NCBI GenBank assembly: GCA_963921195.1
Contig: OY992537.1
Location: forward strand, 58,800,313 to 58,864,312
Direction: 5' to 3'
DNA: 64,000 nucleotides
From: Pegoplata infirma
Taxonomy: Eukaryota > Arthropoda > Insecta > Diptera > Anthomyiidae
The position numbers and the translations under genes were made by a program. Under the pieces are notes generated by a model. The model ran no database searches. It worked only from the letters and a program-made list of their open reading frames with translations, and had not been told where the DNA came from. Shown one piece after another: positions 44,841 to 55,208 of the stretch (the stretch's first letter is position 1; each line of letters opens with the position of its first letter).

Positions 44841-45072
44841 AAATAAGTTTTTTTTTATTTGTTTTTAAAAGTGTAAAAACTTCATGGTAATTCATATGAA
44901 CACGTATACACCAGACATGTGCACGAATGCATTTAAAAGTCGTTTAGAGATATTCTAAAAATTTAGAATGAAAAACACTATTCTATTTTTTCGGTTCGAA
45001 ACGAATGAATAATGAATTCTATACTTGTAATGAAAAGAAAAAAATGAGAATAGTATTTTAGAATTAGAAATA

Positions 45073-45170
45073 TTAAAAAAAAAAAAAGTTAAATTCGACC
45101 TTGCCGAATGTATTGATTTCCTCCACAATGTAAAAAGAGTTTATTTGCGAAAAAAAAAATCCGCGAAAAA
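45073..45170 (+). mobile_element. Family A, 5' fragment
   Basis: AAAAAAGTTAAATTCGACCT, TTGCCGAATGTATTGATTTC and CTCCACAATG, then unrelated CGCGAAAAAAAA-type words. Confidence 0.5.
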
Positions 45171-45479
45171 AAATTTTTGTTGAAAAATGAATTCGGCGAA
45201 AATTTAGCTTTTTGTAAAAAAATATGTTTGTACATGTTTAAATACCATTTGGTGATCAATTCTGTTCACATGTGTCAACCAGCAGCCGAATTAAAGCATT
45301 TTGTATTTTTATGCTATGTTCAATGTAACAAAATTTTCGAGGTGTCCTTACATTTTTTTTTTTTTTGACTTTGTATATTGTTGCCGGAGCTCACTCGCCG
45401 AACAAAAATTTGCATTTACAAAAATTTCGTTCGTTCACTCACGGCATAACCAAAGCTTAAAATATTAAATTAAAATTTA

Positions 45480-46150
45480 ATAAGCTAATATCTCGAAATC
45501 TTAGCAAGATAGAGCAAAACGGAGCAACATTTCGAGTTGGTTTCTTCACATGTGTGGTCCCCATAGGGTCCCTATTGGGTCCTAACACCGAACACCGAAC
45601 ACCCAAAAGCAATTCGAGCAATAGTTTACGAGTTATTTAAGTTTCAAATGTGTTAAGCCTATTGGGTCCTAAAAATAAAGTTTAAAACTAAAATTGCCAT
45701 ATCCCAAAAAATAAGCAAGATAGAGGAAAACTGGGCAAAATTTCGGATTAAAATCAATGGCGACCCTTTAGAAAAAAGTTGAACTCTTCACTTTGAATTC
45801 AAAGTTAGGACCCAATAGGGTCCGGACATGAAAAGTGATTAAATTTCCCTAAAGGGACTCCATCGGCTTTGATCCGAAATTTTGCAAAACGGAGCAAAAT
45901 TTATGATCAAAATCGATTGCTACCCTTTAGGAAAAGTTGAACTCTTCACTTTAAATTCAAAGTTAGGACCCAATAGGCTCCAGACATGAAAAGAGGTCAA
46001 ATTTCTCTAAAGGGTCTCCATTGGTTTTGATCGGAAATTTTGCTCCGTTTTTCTTAATTTTGCTTGGTTTTCGAGATATGGCAATATTAGTTTTAAAACT
46101 TTATTTTTAGGACCCAATAGTCCTAAAATTGAAATTTTTGCTCGAATAAC
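45480..46150. repeat. Family F-like foldback with ACCCAATAGGGTCC tandem units
   Basis: A unit of about 160 bp (GTTGAACTCTTCACTTTGAA ... AGTTAGGACCCAATAGGGTC) is directly repeated at 45777 and 45938. AATATCTCGAAA at the left is mirrored by TTTCGAGATATGGCAATATT at 46069. The arms face each other around a centre near 45800. Confidence 0.6.
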
Positions 46151-46174
46151 TTTCGGGTGTTTTTTGAAAAATAT

Positions 46175-46388
46175 TTTTTTCAATTAAAAATACGCTTTTA
46201 TAGCAAAATATGCTCTAAAAATGCATTTATAATAAAATTTGCTAAAATATGCATTTTAAGCAAAATATACAAAAATATGCATTAACGAATCGATGCCATT
46301 TTAAAGCAAATTCGTTTCGCAAAGATATTTGGTTTATGCTATTCTAAGACCAAAGGAGAAAAATTTGCATGAAAGTCCTCTCCTTGGT
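46175..46388. repeat. ATATGCA tract with AATCGATGCCATTTT tail
   Basis: Same motif order as the right part of the hAT at 42170-43681, including GCATGAAAGTCCTC close to the terminus. It is probably a truncated copy of that family. Confidence 0.55.
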
Positions 46389-46884
46389 TATCAGTTAAAA
46401 ACAGCTTAACCAATTTTCTTGAGATTTTGGCTATAGATTGTGCTAACCGAGGGAGAACTATAGGCCATATTAGACCATGATTGGACAAAGGGGGCGTAAA
46501 TTGTAACGCCCTTTCGTGCTATACTGAACGTTATATCTATCTCTTTCGCAATTTAAACTGTCAATTTAACTGTCTCGCCGATTTTGTTTGTCTAAGCCGA
46601 TTCTGTTGAGAGTTTCACTATTGATATTACTAACCGAAAGGGCACTATAGGTCATATTATAGCGCGATCGGTCAAAAAGATGTAAAATTACACACCTCTT
46701 TTTAATAAATTGAAAATTATTTTTATAAAAAGTTTTCGACGAAATTTGTAGGACATATGTATTGTGCTCAGCGTTGCCAGGTACTTTTTTCCGCTGTCCC
46801 CAAAAATAAAACAAAATATCCCCAAAAATCACCGTATTGGACCACGATTGGATAAAGGAGCGTAAAATGTCACGCCCCATTGTA

Positions 46885-47454
46885 TAGGGTGTTTTTTTTA
46901 CTGTTACCGAACTTTAAATTAAAATAAAGTAAGGACAAATATTTTTAATATCAATCAAACTGATTTTATTGGATATATAATTTTGTGACATTAATGTTTT
47001 AAAATGATTTGGAGCCATATCGATACCTAAAATAGCTTGTAGATGGAGTAATCTGAACCTCCATTTTCACAAAATTTTCACAGAATTTGAGGCCGTTTTT
47101 CGAATTTCACCAATAACTCGTCGAAGGTTTATTTCCAGGTGTTTAATTGTCTCTGTTTTATCGGAAAAAACAAGTTACTTTACATAGCCCCACAGAAAAT
47201 AATAAAATGGGGTTGAATCAAACGATATTGGTAACCAATTAATAGGATCTTTGAATAAAATTTAAGTTAGACGAAAAGAACTATTTTTTTGATAAAAAAT
47301 TTCTACAATATGGAAGAGTTGCTCTTATGTAAGGCTTTGCATGATAAAATGTCAAACCATACTTAACAAAACACAACTATCAGCAGTTAGATCGGTTGTC
47401 AAATAAAGCTGTATTACCAATTCAAAGTTGTGAACCTCTAAAAAAAACACCCTA
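46885..47454 (-). mobile_element. Internally deleted mariner-type element, TA target
   Basis: TA at 46883-46884 and 47455-47456 flank TAGGGTGTTTTTTTTA and its complement. Removing it restores TTGTATAATACTGAACG of the host repeat. It carries the C-terminal part of a mariner-type transposase on the minus strand and lacks most of the N-terminal half. Confidence 0.85.
46998..47252 (-). pseudogene. Mariner-type transposase, C-terminal relic
   Basis: The minus-strand translation begins KDPINWLP and continues with TPFYYFLWGYVK, KTETIKHLE, NLRRVIGEI and KWRFRLLHLQA. This parallels the C-terminus of insect mariner-like transposases (NWPPRS...LTPLDYFLWGYVKSLVY...). There are two in-frame stops, one right after GYVK and one after SVKIL. 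In the LDYFLWG motif the catalytic Asp is Tyr (FYYFLWG), so the product could not be active. The upstream DNA to about 47440 probably holds more relic sequence but is too decayed to align by eye. Confidence 0.8.
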
Positions 47455-47559
47455 TATAATACTGAACGGTCTGTCTGTTTATCAATCACGATAAAACAGC
47501 TGAATCGGTTTTGTTAAGATTTTCACTACCTACAGATAGTGGAAGAGGGAGAATGAAGG

Positions 47560-47757
47560 GCGTCATGTTTCGTAAAAATTTTCTAAAAAATAAAACTTTG
47601 ATCGGAGGGCGCCACGGGTGGAAATAATCAGATGTGGCTCAAATTAGTTTTAAATTAAAGTTTGTCTCAACATGAAAAGGCCAAGGGTAAGAAATTTTGC
47701 GATTTTTTTTTTTTAAATTTCGAAAAAACCACAAATTTTTGAAAAATTTGAAATAGA
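47560..47757 (+). mobile_element. Family F repeat, left half of copy 5
   Basis: ACTTTGATCGGAGGGCGCCA, CAAATTAGTTTTAAATTAAA and AAAAATTTGAAATAGA. The element continues at 54075 after a 6.3-kb block of nested insertions. Confidence 0.6.
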
Positions 47758-48259
47758 CACAGAAAAAAATAAAAAAATATTTGAGTAAATTTTTAATACT
47801 ATTGAGTAAAAAATTACTAAATTTTGCACCAGTAAACGATTTAATAGTATTGAGTAAATTTTTAATTGACACAATTAAAAATTTACTCAAAATTTATCTA
47901 TTTATTTTTTTTTTAAGTTTAAAAAAGTTTTAAATTTTTTTACAAAAAAAACAAAAACCTTGTTTTTTCAAACTTTACCAAACATTTTTAGCGTCCAACC
48001 TGAATCAAGTTACGTCGCGTAAGGCGTAACGCTCAATAATTTTTCGTTTCTAATATGAGTCATTCCACACCAACTGTTCCACTACAGAAAAACCATGGTG
48101 GTTTCAATAGGATATCATTTGCAAAGTATTCGCCCTTAGGGCACTATTAAATAACAAAAATAAAATTTAAGATTTCTCAAAAAGTGGGCCTTGGAGGCAT
48201 GGTCAAAAATTGAAAATTTCATAATTTTTTGCCTAAGGGCCATTCCAGAAAATTTAGCT

Positions 48260-49300
48260 CAAATTTTAGTCATTTTTGGAAATGGTGTCTCAGATTAATT
48301 TGAACCTTGACACATAGATAGCCCTCATAAATATGATATATGTACCATATATCGTTTTTTTACATTTGGTGTATTTAACGAATTATAGCGGGTCAAAGAT
48401 TGACTTTTTAAGCAAAAGTAAGAAAAATACATCACGTTTAAAGAGCTGTAACTTCTTAACTAATGACCCGATTTTAAAAAATTTAGGCTCATGTGAAAGC
48501 TGGGGTCTTCTTCTTTTATGAAATATTTTAAAAATTGCATGATTTTTTTACAGAAATGATGCAAAAATGCAAAAACATTTTTTCTTTTCGAATATTTAAA
48601 AAAACACATCTTCGATTTTTTTTAAAAAAATTCTGGTGAGAAATAACAATGTTTTGTATAACATATTCAAAATTCAGAGTGGGATCTCCATGGGATCAAA
48701 AAATATTCTGTTTTAAGTATGAGGTTCTCATATTTTTCCCTTAGAAAATTTAAATTTCTAATGTTTTGAATATTTTCAAAATTTTAATAGTATAATTTTC
48801 TTTGAAAATTTAAATTTTTATATTGAAGAAACATAAAATTTAAATTTTCTAAGGTAAAATTTAAGAACTTCGTACTAAAACCGGAATATTTTTTGATCCC
48901 ATTGGGATCCCACTCTGAATTTTGGATATGTTGTACAAAACAGTATTGTTTATCACTAAACTTTTTTTTAACAAAATCGAAGATGTGTTTTTTTAAATAT
49001 TCGCAAAAAAAAATGTTTTTTTATTTTTTCAACACTTCTGAAAAAAATCCGTATGCTTTTGAAAATATTTCCTAAAAGAAGAAGAATTAAGCTTTCATAT
49101 GAGCCATTACTAGTGATAATCGGATTACTAGTTAGAAAGTTAGAGCACGTTAAACGTCATGTATTTTTCTGACTTTTGCTAAAAAAGTCGAACTTTGACC
49201 CGCGATAATTTGAAAACTACAGCAAATTTTGAAAATCCAAAAATGCAATATATCTCATATAAACGTGGATATCTATGAGCCAAATTCTCAGTGGCGTCCA
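48260..49300. repeat. Nested palindrome, arms of about 500 bp
   Basis: GGTCAAAGATTGACTTTTTA and AAGAGCTGTAACTTCTTAAC on the left are matched in complement by TTAGAAAGTTAGAGCACGTT and AAAAAGTCGAACTTTGACC on the right. The centre is near 48785. The outermost parts are too diverged to define a terminal repeat or a target duplication. Confidence 0.6.
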
Positions 49301-49726
49301 AAGGCATGTTTCCGAACAGTGGGGCGAAAATTTTTGGAATTACCCCTAAGTATCTTTATTTCAATATTTATGCCAATGAAATGAAACACAGTGATGTCTT
49401 TAAAATAAAAGTTTTTTATAGATTTTTGTATGGGCTATCGATTAAAAAAATAAAAATTGGAAAATTTTCAGAAGAAGTTCTGAATATTTTAAATTTAAAT
49501 TTAAACTTTATTTATCAAAAAACATGCCACAATTTTATTTCTTTTTTAAATGTTCAAAAATTAGTTAAGGTGTATATCTATCTTTTCTGAAATTTTCAGA
49601 GATGCATTTTTCCTTGTTTTCGGGAAAAAAAATGTTGAACATTGCACTATGCTTATAATTTAAAATAATGGGGTATATTACGTATGCGAATGAGTAATAT
49701 TAACTCTTAAAAATCATTTAAAATAG

Positions 49727-49981
49727 AGATGTTTTCGTGGGTGAGTTTTTTTTGACGATCACGCACGCTCACGAAGAAAAAGTTTTAATCACGCACGATT
49801 TTTCATTTTCCTCACGTTCACGTACGCTCACGTGAGTTGAAAAAAATTTTGTCACGTGCACGATACTCACGTGAGCGTGACTGAGCGTGAGAAAAATAAA
49901 TGAGCATGCGTGATTAAAATAATTTCCTTGGTGAGAGAGCGTGATGGTAAAAAAACAACTTACCCACGATCACATCTCAAT
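49727..49981. repeat. GTGAGCGTGA palindromic core (TAGAGATG type)
   Basis: TAGAGATGTTTTCGTGGGTG on the left and CCACGATCACATCTCAA on the right, with CGTACGCTCACGTGAG, TCACGTGAGCGTGACTGAGC and related words between. It is related to 5133-5576 and forms the centre of the 49330-50360 palindrome. Confidence 0.6.
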
Positions 49982-50683
49982 TTTAAATGTTTTTTAAGAG
50001 TTAATATTACTCATTCGCATACGTAATATACCCCATTATTGTAAATTATAAGCATAGTGCAATGTTCAACATTTTTTTTCTCGAAAACAAGAAAAAATGC
50101 ATCTCTGAAAATTTCAGAACGGATAGATATACACCTTAACTAATTTTTGAACATTTAAAAAAGAAATAAAATTGTGGCATGTTTTTTGATAAATAAAGTT
50201 TAAATTTAAATTTAAAATATTCAGAACTTCTTCTGAAAATTTTCCATTTGTTATTTTTTTAATCGATAGCCCATACAAAAATCTATAAAAAACTTTTATT
50301 TTAAAGACATCACTGTGTTTCATTTCATTAGCATAAATATTGAAATAAAGATACTTAGGCAAAAAATGCTAAAATTTTCAATTTTTGACCATGCCTCCAA
50401 GGCCCACTTTTTGAAAAAACTGAAATTTTATTTTTGTTATTTAATAGTGACCTAAGGGCGAATACTCTGCAATTGATTTCATATTGACACGACATCACTT
50501 TTTTTTTGCTGAACATTTGGTGTGGAATGCCTCATATTTAAATGTGAGTTACCCTGTACCGTTTTAACCATTAGGGCACACTGGGCACGTGCCCAGGGCC
50601 CCCGACCTCTGGGGGCCCCGAAAGGCCGATAAATTTGTTTACACGAAAAATATATCTCAATTTTTAGTTTCATACTTCTGATT

Positions 50684-51111
50684 ATGAGTCCCCGTACAAC
50701 AATGTCGGTGACGTTTTTTTCATACAAATTTGGCAAGAAAAAACGCTCGACCGAAAACCGCTTGAATAAAATCAATTTTATTTTTGTGTCGGTTTCTCTC
50801 TTTTTTTTATTTTAATTTTTGATATGAAAATGTTGCCACATTTTTATAAATATTTCGATAAAGTAAACAAAAAAATGTGATCTCTAAAAAAAAATATTTA
50901 AAATTCTAAAAAAAAAAACGAATCAATATGAGAAAATTAAATTGATATTAACAAAAAACAATAATAAATTAAATAAAAACTTATCGAAAAAGTGAAAAAT
51001 AGTGTAAATATCAACGCATGACTGAATTTCCCGCTGCCGCCTTTGTGTGCGCCTATACTCTCTCATGACCGAAACCGTCAACCGCTCCGACATTGTTGTG
51101 CGGGGACTCTA
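50684..51111. mobile_element. MITE with GAGTCCCCG ends and about 11-bp TSD
   Basis: ATGAGTCCCCGTACAACAAT on the left and the complement of TAGAGTCCCCGCACAACAAT on the right. TACTTCTGATT is present at 50673-50683 and 51112-51122. A long 9-11-bp duplication with GAG/GGG-type ends would suit a Mutator-like (MULE) element, but no transposase supports that. Confidence 0.75.
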
Positions 51112-51124
51112 TACTTCTGATTTT

Positions 51125-51283
51125 TAAGGCTTTGACACAATGTCGGAGTACTCTGTACTACAGAGTACCATCTCTAAAAATAGAGAACATATCATACAAA
51201 AAATGTGTAAGTGCGAAAGAGAAAGTAACAAAATTCACTCTCTGGCACAGAGTACTCTGTCATTGTGAATTCAGCTTTAGGCA
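51125..51283 (+). mobile_element. 160-bp MITE with AGTACTCTGT repeats, copy 1
   Basis: AAGGCTTTGACACAATGTCG and GAGTACTCTGTACTACAGAG on the left. GGCACAGAGTACTCTGTCAT and GTGAATTCAGCTTT on the right. The second copy, opposite in orientation, is 58869-59024. TTAA-like target bases flank copy 2. Confidence 0.75.
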
Positions 51284-51427
51284 TACAGTTTTTTAAAACA
51301 AAGACTTTTTTAATTTGTTTTTAAAGTAATTTTAACACTTTCGTATAAAATTTCGAATTCTAACACATTTTGTGTATAGAAAAAGTCAACATTTTTTTCT
51401 ACAGAAAAATTCTTTCTTCATAAAAGG

Positions 51428-52449
51428 GTGCTGTGGCTTACAAGGGAAGTCTCCCTAGTGTCACCCGCGGATCTTTATGGAATTGGTTTTATTTTGTAGA
51501 TCAGAAAAAATAAAGGGACACGTATTTTTTTTTAGCGGCCCAAATTCATATTTAGGGGGTAAAAAGTAGGGGGGAAGACAAGGCCATTTTTCAGTTTTTT
51601 TCGTTTATCTCCTATATTATGCAAAGAAACCTAGTCATGTTACATACCAAATGAAAGGTCTTTGGAAAACCTATCTACGTATGCTAAGAACGTGTCTAAA
51701 CATGTACAACTTTTCGTCATATTGAGTAAAATACCAACATTTTTGGACGTTTTTGTTAATAAGACGAAAAATATTAACTTCTTTGGCCCGTAGTTAGCAC
51801 CAGAAGATAGGTATTTTTAATACCTTTAATTTGATACCTCACATGCCTATATTAATTTTGTTTAAATAGGCGTAAATCGTAAAAAACTGAAAAAGGTCAA
51901 TTTCCCCCCATACAAATCGACCCCCCCTAAAAATGAGTTTGGGCCGCTAAAAAAAAATACGTGTCGAATTAATTTTCGTTCTTAACAACATATCCAAATT
52001 TCATGAAGATCGGAGGGTGACACCAGGGAGACTTCCCTTGTTAGTGGTTAGCGCGTTGGACTACTAGCCAGCAAGCCTGGGTTCGATTCCCGGCTCAGGC
52101 AGAACAGCATTTTTTCAGATATTTATTAGTTTCTATTCATAACTAATATCTATCGCAGCACCCTCCTTCGTTGGTAAATAGCACTAAAACGTCAACGAAG
52201 TAAAATAATAAAATAATGGCTATGAAACACAGCTTCAAAAATAATTCGCCAGATCAATAACAGATGGCGATGCAACAACTGTACTCAAAATTATCAACAC
52301 GCGCAATTACAGTGTTGCCATACTGAAGCCCTTCTATCTTTCATCTCTCTTCTATCCCCTTTCCGAAAGAAACAGCACGGTTACATTAGTAATTGATAGG
52401 CAGCATTGCCTGAGTGTGTTTCTTAAAAAAAAGTCTTAAACTCATTTTC
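51428..52449 (+). mobile_element. tRNA-derived SINE (about 419 bp) with 12-bp TSD, interrupted
   Basis: CTTCATAAAAGG is duplicated at 51416-51427 and 52450-52461. Joining 51428-51440 to 52044 onward gives the pol III A box TGGCTTAGTGG, followed by the B box GGTTCGATTCC at 52080-52090, as in a tRNA. The tail (52100-52449) is more GC-rich than its surroundings and ends in A-rich DNA. A 600-bp MITE with TTA duplication splits the A box. The tRNA part does not fold as a clean cloverleaf, so it is not a tRNA gene. Confidence 0.85.
51441..52040. mobile_element. TTA-target foldback MITE, 600 bp, copy 1
   Basis: The terminal repeats CAAGGGAAGTCTCCCTAGTG and CAAGGGAAGTCTCCCTGGTG (right, complement) run for at least 26 bases with one difference. 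TTA is duplicated at 51438-51440 and 52041-52043. Beyond the ends, GCGGCCCAAATTCATATTTA pairs with AAATGAGTTTGGGCCGC. A 3-bp TWA target suits PIF/Harbinger-like MITEs, but the ends are not diagnostic. Copy 2 is 61340-61930. Confidence 0.88.
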
Positions 52450-52461
52450 CTTCATAAAAGG

Positions 52462-52851
52462 TCTCAGGGTCTGAGACGTTTTTCGCATAGAAAGGTCTTG
52501 GAATCTGAGACATATGTATGTATATCGTGTAGAAAAAATCTTCGGTTCAAATGCATTTTTTTATAGAAAATTTCAGATTCTGAAACGTTTTTACTGCAGA
52601 AAAGTCTCAGTTCTGAGCGCTTTTTCTCATAGAAAAAGGCTGATATTCTGAGACCTTTTTTCAATAGAAAAAGTATTTTTTCTTAAAAAAATGTTTCAGA
52701 TTATGAGACCTTTTTTTTAGAAAAAGTATCTGATTCGGAGAACATTTTCCTATTAAAAAATTCCCAGATTCTGAGATTTTTTTTCTATAGAAAATGTATT
52801 AGATTCTGAGACCTTTTGCGTATAGAAAGTTTTACATTCTGACACCTTTTC
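52462..52851. repeat. Degenerate CTCAGATTCTGAGAC satellite
   Basis: Diverged units such as GTCTCAGGGTCTGAGACG, TTTTTATAGAAAATTTCAGA and TTCTATAGAAAATGTATTAG. It is part of the body of the hAT at 50554-53516 and continues after 53312. Confidence 0.75.
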
Positions 52852-53311
52852 TAGTGTCCGACCGAATACACATTTTTTGGCCGAAGCCGAATATTCGGCC
52901 AAATTTTTACTATTCGGCCAAACCGAAGCCGAATATTAAAAAAAAAAATATTTTTGTAGTAAAAACAAGAAAAAAAATAAAACTCGACGGAATACTTAAT
53001 TGCATGAGAATGTTGTCTAGAATGATTTTTTTTAAGCAAAAATTTTTTTTTGGACATTTTTGTAAAAAAATATATTTTAGAGTGTACATTTTTTTCGACC
53101 AAAAATTTTTTTTTAATGTAAAAAATGTTTTTAGTTGCAAAAACACTTAGTAAAATGTTTTTGTTGCTTACTAATGTGATTCAAAGTTAGTTTAGTGTGT
53201 TTTTCAACACGTGAGCACAAATAATTCGGTATTTGGCCAAAGTTGTGGCCGAAGCCGAATAGTGGCCAAATAGTGCTTTTTGACCGAAGCCGAATATTCG
53301 GTCGGATACTT
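52852..53311. mobile_element. hAT-type MITE, 460 bp, exact 8-bp TSD, TCCGACCGAATA ends
   Basis: TAGTGTCCGACCGAATA on the left and the complement of AAGTATCCGACCGAATA on the right. ACCTTTTC is duplicated at 52844-52851 and 53312-53319. GGCCGAAGCCGAATATTCGG lies near both ends. It contains a diverged family A 5' fragment (about 52960-53215). Confidence 0.88.
52960..53215 (+). mobile_element. Family A 5' fragment, strongly diverged
   Basis: AACAAGAAAAAAAATAAAAC, TTTTAGAGTGTACATTTTTT, ATGTTTTTAGTTGCAAAAAC and TTTCAACACGTGA follow the order of family A 26556-26850. This is among the oldest-looking copies in the window. Confidence 0.55.
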
Positions 53312-53524
53312 ACCTTTTCATGTAGATTCTAAGACTTTTTCATATAAACAAGGTATCAAATTCTGAGACCGAGATTCCGAGACCTTCTTCTTATAGAAAA
53401 GAAATATATATTTTTTTATTTCTTATTAAAACAGAAAAAAAAAAAATCTTTTAACTTTTTAGGGGCCCTTGAATTTTTGTGTGCCCAGGGCCCCGCTATA
53501 TCTTAATACGGCCGTGGAGTTACC

Positions 53525-53640
53525 TAAATCAAACGGACGTAAAAATTTCAAATTTGATGTGTTTGTTTTTGTTTTTTTTTTACGCCTTGCGCTACGCATT
53601 TGATTCTGGTTCGACCCTTATGTCTCAAAGACATAGGAAA
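53525..53640. other. Family D middle sequence, GC-balanced
   Basis: TTTACGCCTTGCGCTACGCA pairs with GCGTAAGGCGTAACGC at about 48017, in the other piece of family D. No gene. Confidence 0.5.
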
Positions 53641-53860
53641 ATTTTATAAAGACGATTACAAACTTTCATATACATACACAAAAAACTATAAACTAAACGA
53701 GAATTCAAAAAACTATCAGAGTTAAAAAAAAAATTAAAAGACTATTAAATTTTTATAAAATTATTTACTTAAATTGTTTTTTAAAATTTTTAAGTAAATT
53801 TTTAATTGCGTCAAATAAAAAATTACTCATTTTTTGTTTTTAAATTTAAACAAGTTATTA

Positions 53861-54039
53861 CCCGAGTAAAAAAGTTTTTATATAGTTGTATATAATTTTA
53901 TAAACATCATACATGATTATATAGAATTATATAGAATTTGATGCGAAAAATGAGTCGATAAAACCATATTCTAATTCTATTAATCATATATGATGTTTAT
54001 AAAATTATATACAACTATATAGGAACTTTTTTACTCGGG
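53861..54039. mobile_element. TA-inserted foldback MITE, 179 bp, CCCGAGTAAAAA ends
   Basis: TA at 53859-53860 and 54040-54041 flank CCCGAGTAAAAAAGTT and its complement. The arms (TATATAGTTGTATATAATTT) are nearly perfect over about 80 bases. A 688-bp sibling is at 63038-63725. Confidence 0.88.
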
Positions 54040-54074
54040 TACTCAAATTTGTTTCCTCTATATTTTTTTCTGTG

Positions 54075-54250
54075 GAGATATCTCCAAAACCGTTCGACCG
54101 ATTTTAATTTTTTTGGTATTATGATTAGCTAATCAATATGAATAAATATGATGTTTCGCAAAACATATTTTTTTTTAAATTTCTTATTTAAAATTTTTCA
54201 AAAATGCACAATTTGGTAAAAAAAGTCACTCTAGTGGGTCAGACAAAAAA
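54075..54250 (+). mobile_element. Family F repeat, right half of copy 5
   Basis: GAGATATCTCCAAAACCGTT and CGACCGATTTTAATTTTTTT continue the repeat broken at 47757. Confidence 0.6.
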
Positions 54251-54839
54251 CTGGAATTAAGTTTCAAAACTCGTTGGGGGTTTTGGTCTACTTGAAATCT
54301 CATTTTTTTGGGCTCATTTAAGATACACTCTATGACCCCAAATGTGTTGTACAGATTTATCAGACTTCCAGACATTTTTCGTATAGAAAATTTCTTAGAT
54401 TCTCTGAAATTTTTTCGCATAGAAATTTTTTTAGATTCTCTAACATTTTTGTATAGAAATTCTCTTAATGACTGTTGGATTCTTAAATATTTTTAAATAT
54501 TATGCAAATTTAAATGCAATAAAAATGCAGTCTGTAAATAGTTTTTGTTTGTTTGTATTATTAAGTTAATATATAAAACTCCATACAAAAAACATTAAAC
54601 CACATCTTTTCTAAACATTTTTGATATTTGTGTTTATATTTTTATTTTTTTGCATTATAATCCGATTTTGTAGTTAAGTAAGAAGAACTGAAAATGACCT
54701 CACTTAAGTGGCCATTAGCCTTTAACGTCATATTGTCGCGTCGTTTAAAAAAGAAGACTTCTTTACAATTTTAGTATCACTCTATCTATGTATGTATCCA
54801 TCCAACATACCACATACAAAACAATACATACAAAGAATA
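54251..54839. other. Satellite fragment, then unique DNA; no gene
   Basis: 54360-54480 holds TTTTCGTATAGAAAATTTCT-type satellite units. From 54490 to 54839 the DNA is unique and ends with the TA target of the Tc1 palindrome. Confidence 0.5.
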
Positions 54840-55208
54840 CCTAAGACAAATAATTATATGTGCACTGTATTATATTGAGTTATAGGAAAGAAAACAAAAT
54901 ATTTTTTCAAGTTTGGTTGATATTTTGTTATGTTTTTAAGTAAGCTTTAAAATCATAAAAACATTAATTTTAAACTTTATTTTTTAATACAGAAAATAAG
55001 GAATGAAAATATACTTCATAGAAAATAATTATATGTGCAAAAAGGAAAATTCATATATTTTCTTTTTGATATACAATACAATTAGGTTATATGAATATTT
55101 AATAAATATTTATACTTGTTTAAGACTACGAGGCATAAAACCAATCAAGTTTTTTGATGTGCCAATACCATTTTTCCCTCGTTTCGTCAATATCGCAAAT
55201 TTAAGTCC

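Larger units (their letters stand above)
46389..47560. repeat. Tandem repeat family K, three diverged units, split by a mariner
   Basis: Three units contain GGCCATATTAGACCATGATTGG or variants, followed by GGCGTAAATTGTAACGCCC or GAGCGTAAAATGTCACGCCC and TACTGAACG (46450, 46640 and 46835 + 47457). The third is interrupted at 46885-47454. No gene is apparent. Confidence 0.55.
48054..50536. mobile_element. Foldback element with GAGTCATTCCACACC ends, 2.5 kb
   Basis: TATGAGTCATTCCACACCAA on the left and GGTGTGGAATGCCTCATA on the right. Mirrored blocks include GGGCCTTGGAGGCATGGTCA at about 48184 and its complement at about 50387, and the stretch from 49330 to 50360, which is a near-perfect palindrome around 49845. 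A second palindrome, 48260-49300, sits inside the left half. It is the same family as 988-2854. Confidence 0.75.
50554..53516. mobile_element. hAT-type element, 2963 bp, exact 8-bp TSD, GC-rich left subterminal
   Basis: GAGTTACC is duplicated at 50546-50553 and 53517-53524. The left end is CTGTACCGTTTTAACCATTA and the right end is the complement of CACGGCCGTATTAAGATAT. GGCACGTGCCCAGGGCCCC and GGGGGCCCCGAAAGGCC lie inside the left end, with GTGTGCCCAGGGCCCCG inside the right. No transposase is present. The interior is degenerate CTCAGATTCTGAGAC / CTATAGAAAAA satellite and holds four nested elements. Confidence 0.9.
47758..54074. mobile_element. Family D MITE (CACAGAAAAAAAT ends), broken into four pieces
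   Basis: The left end CACAGAAAAAAATAAAAA at 47758 and the right end TATTTTTTTCTGTG at 54074 face each other and together split one family F repeat. The pieces are 47758-48053, 50537-50553, 53517-53860 and 54040-54074, about 690 bp in all. Mirror words near the middle (GCGTAAGGCGTAACGC and TTTACGCCTTGCGCTACGC) pair up. Three separate elements account for everything else in between. The 2-bp duplication at its ends is not preserved. Confidence 0.7.

Noticed and set aside
52044..52110. tRNA gene suggested by the A and B boxes
   Set aside because: The A box is split by an insertion, the anticodon and acceptor stems do not pair properly, and a 12-bp target duplication shows a SINE.
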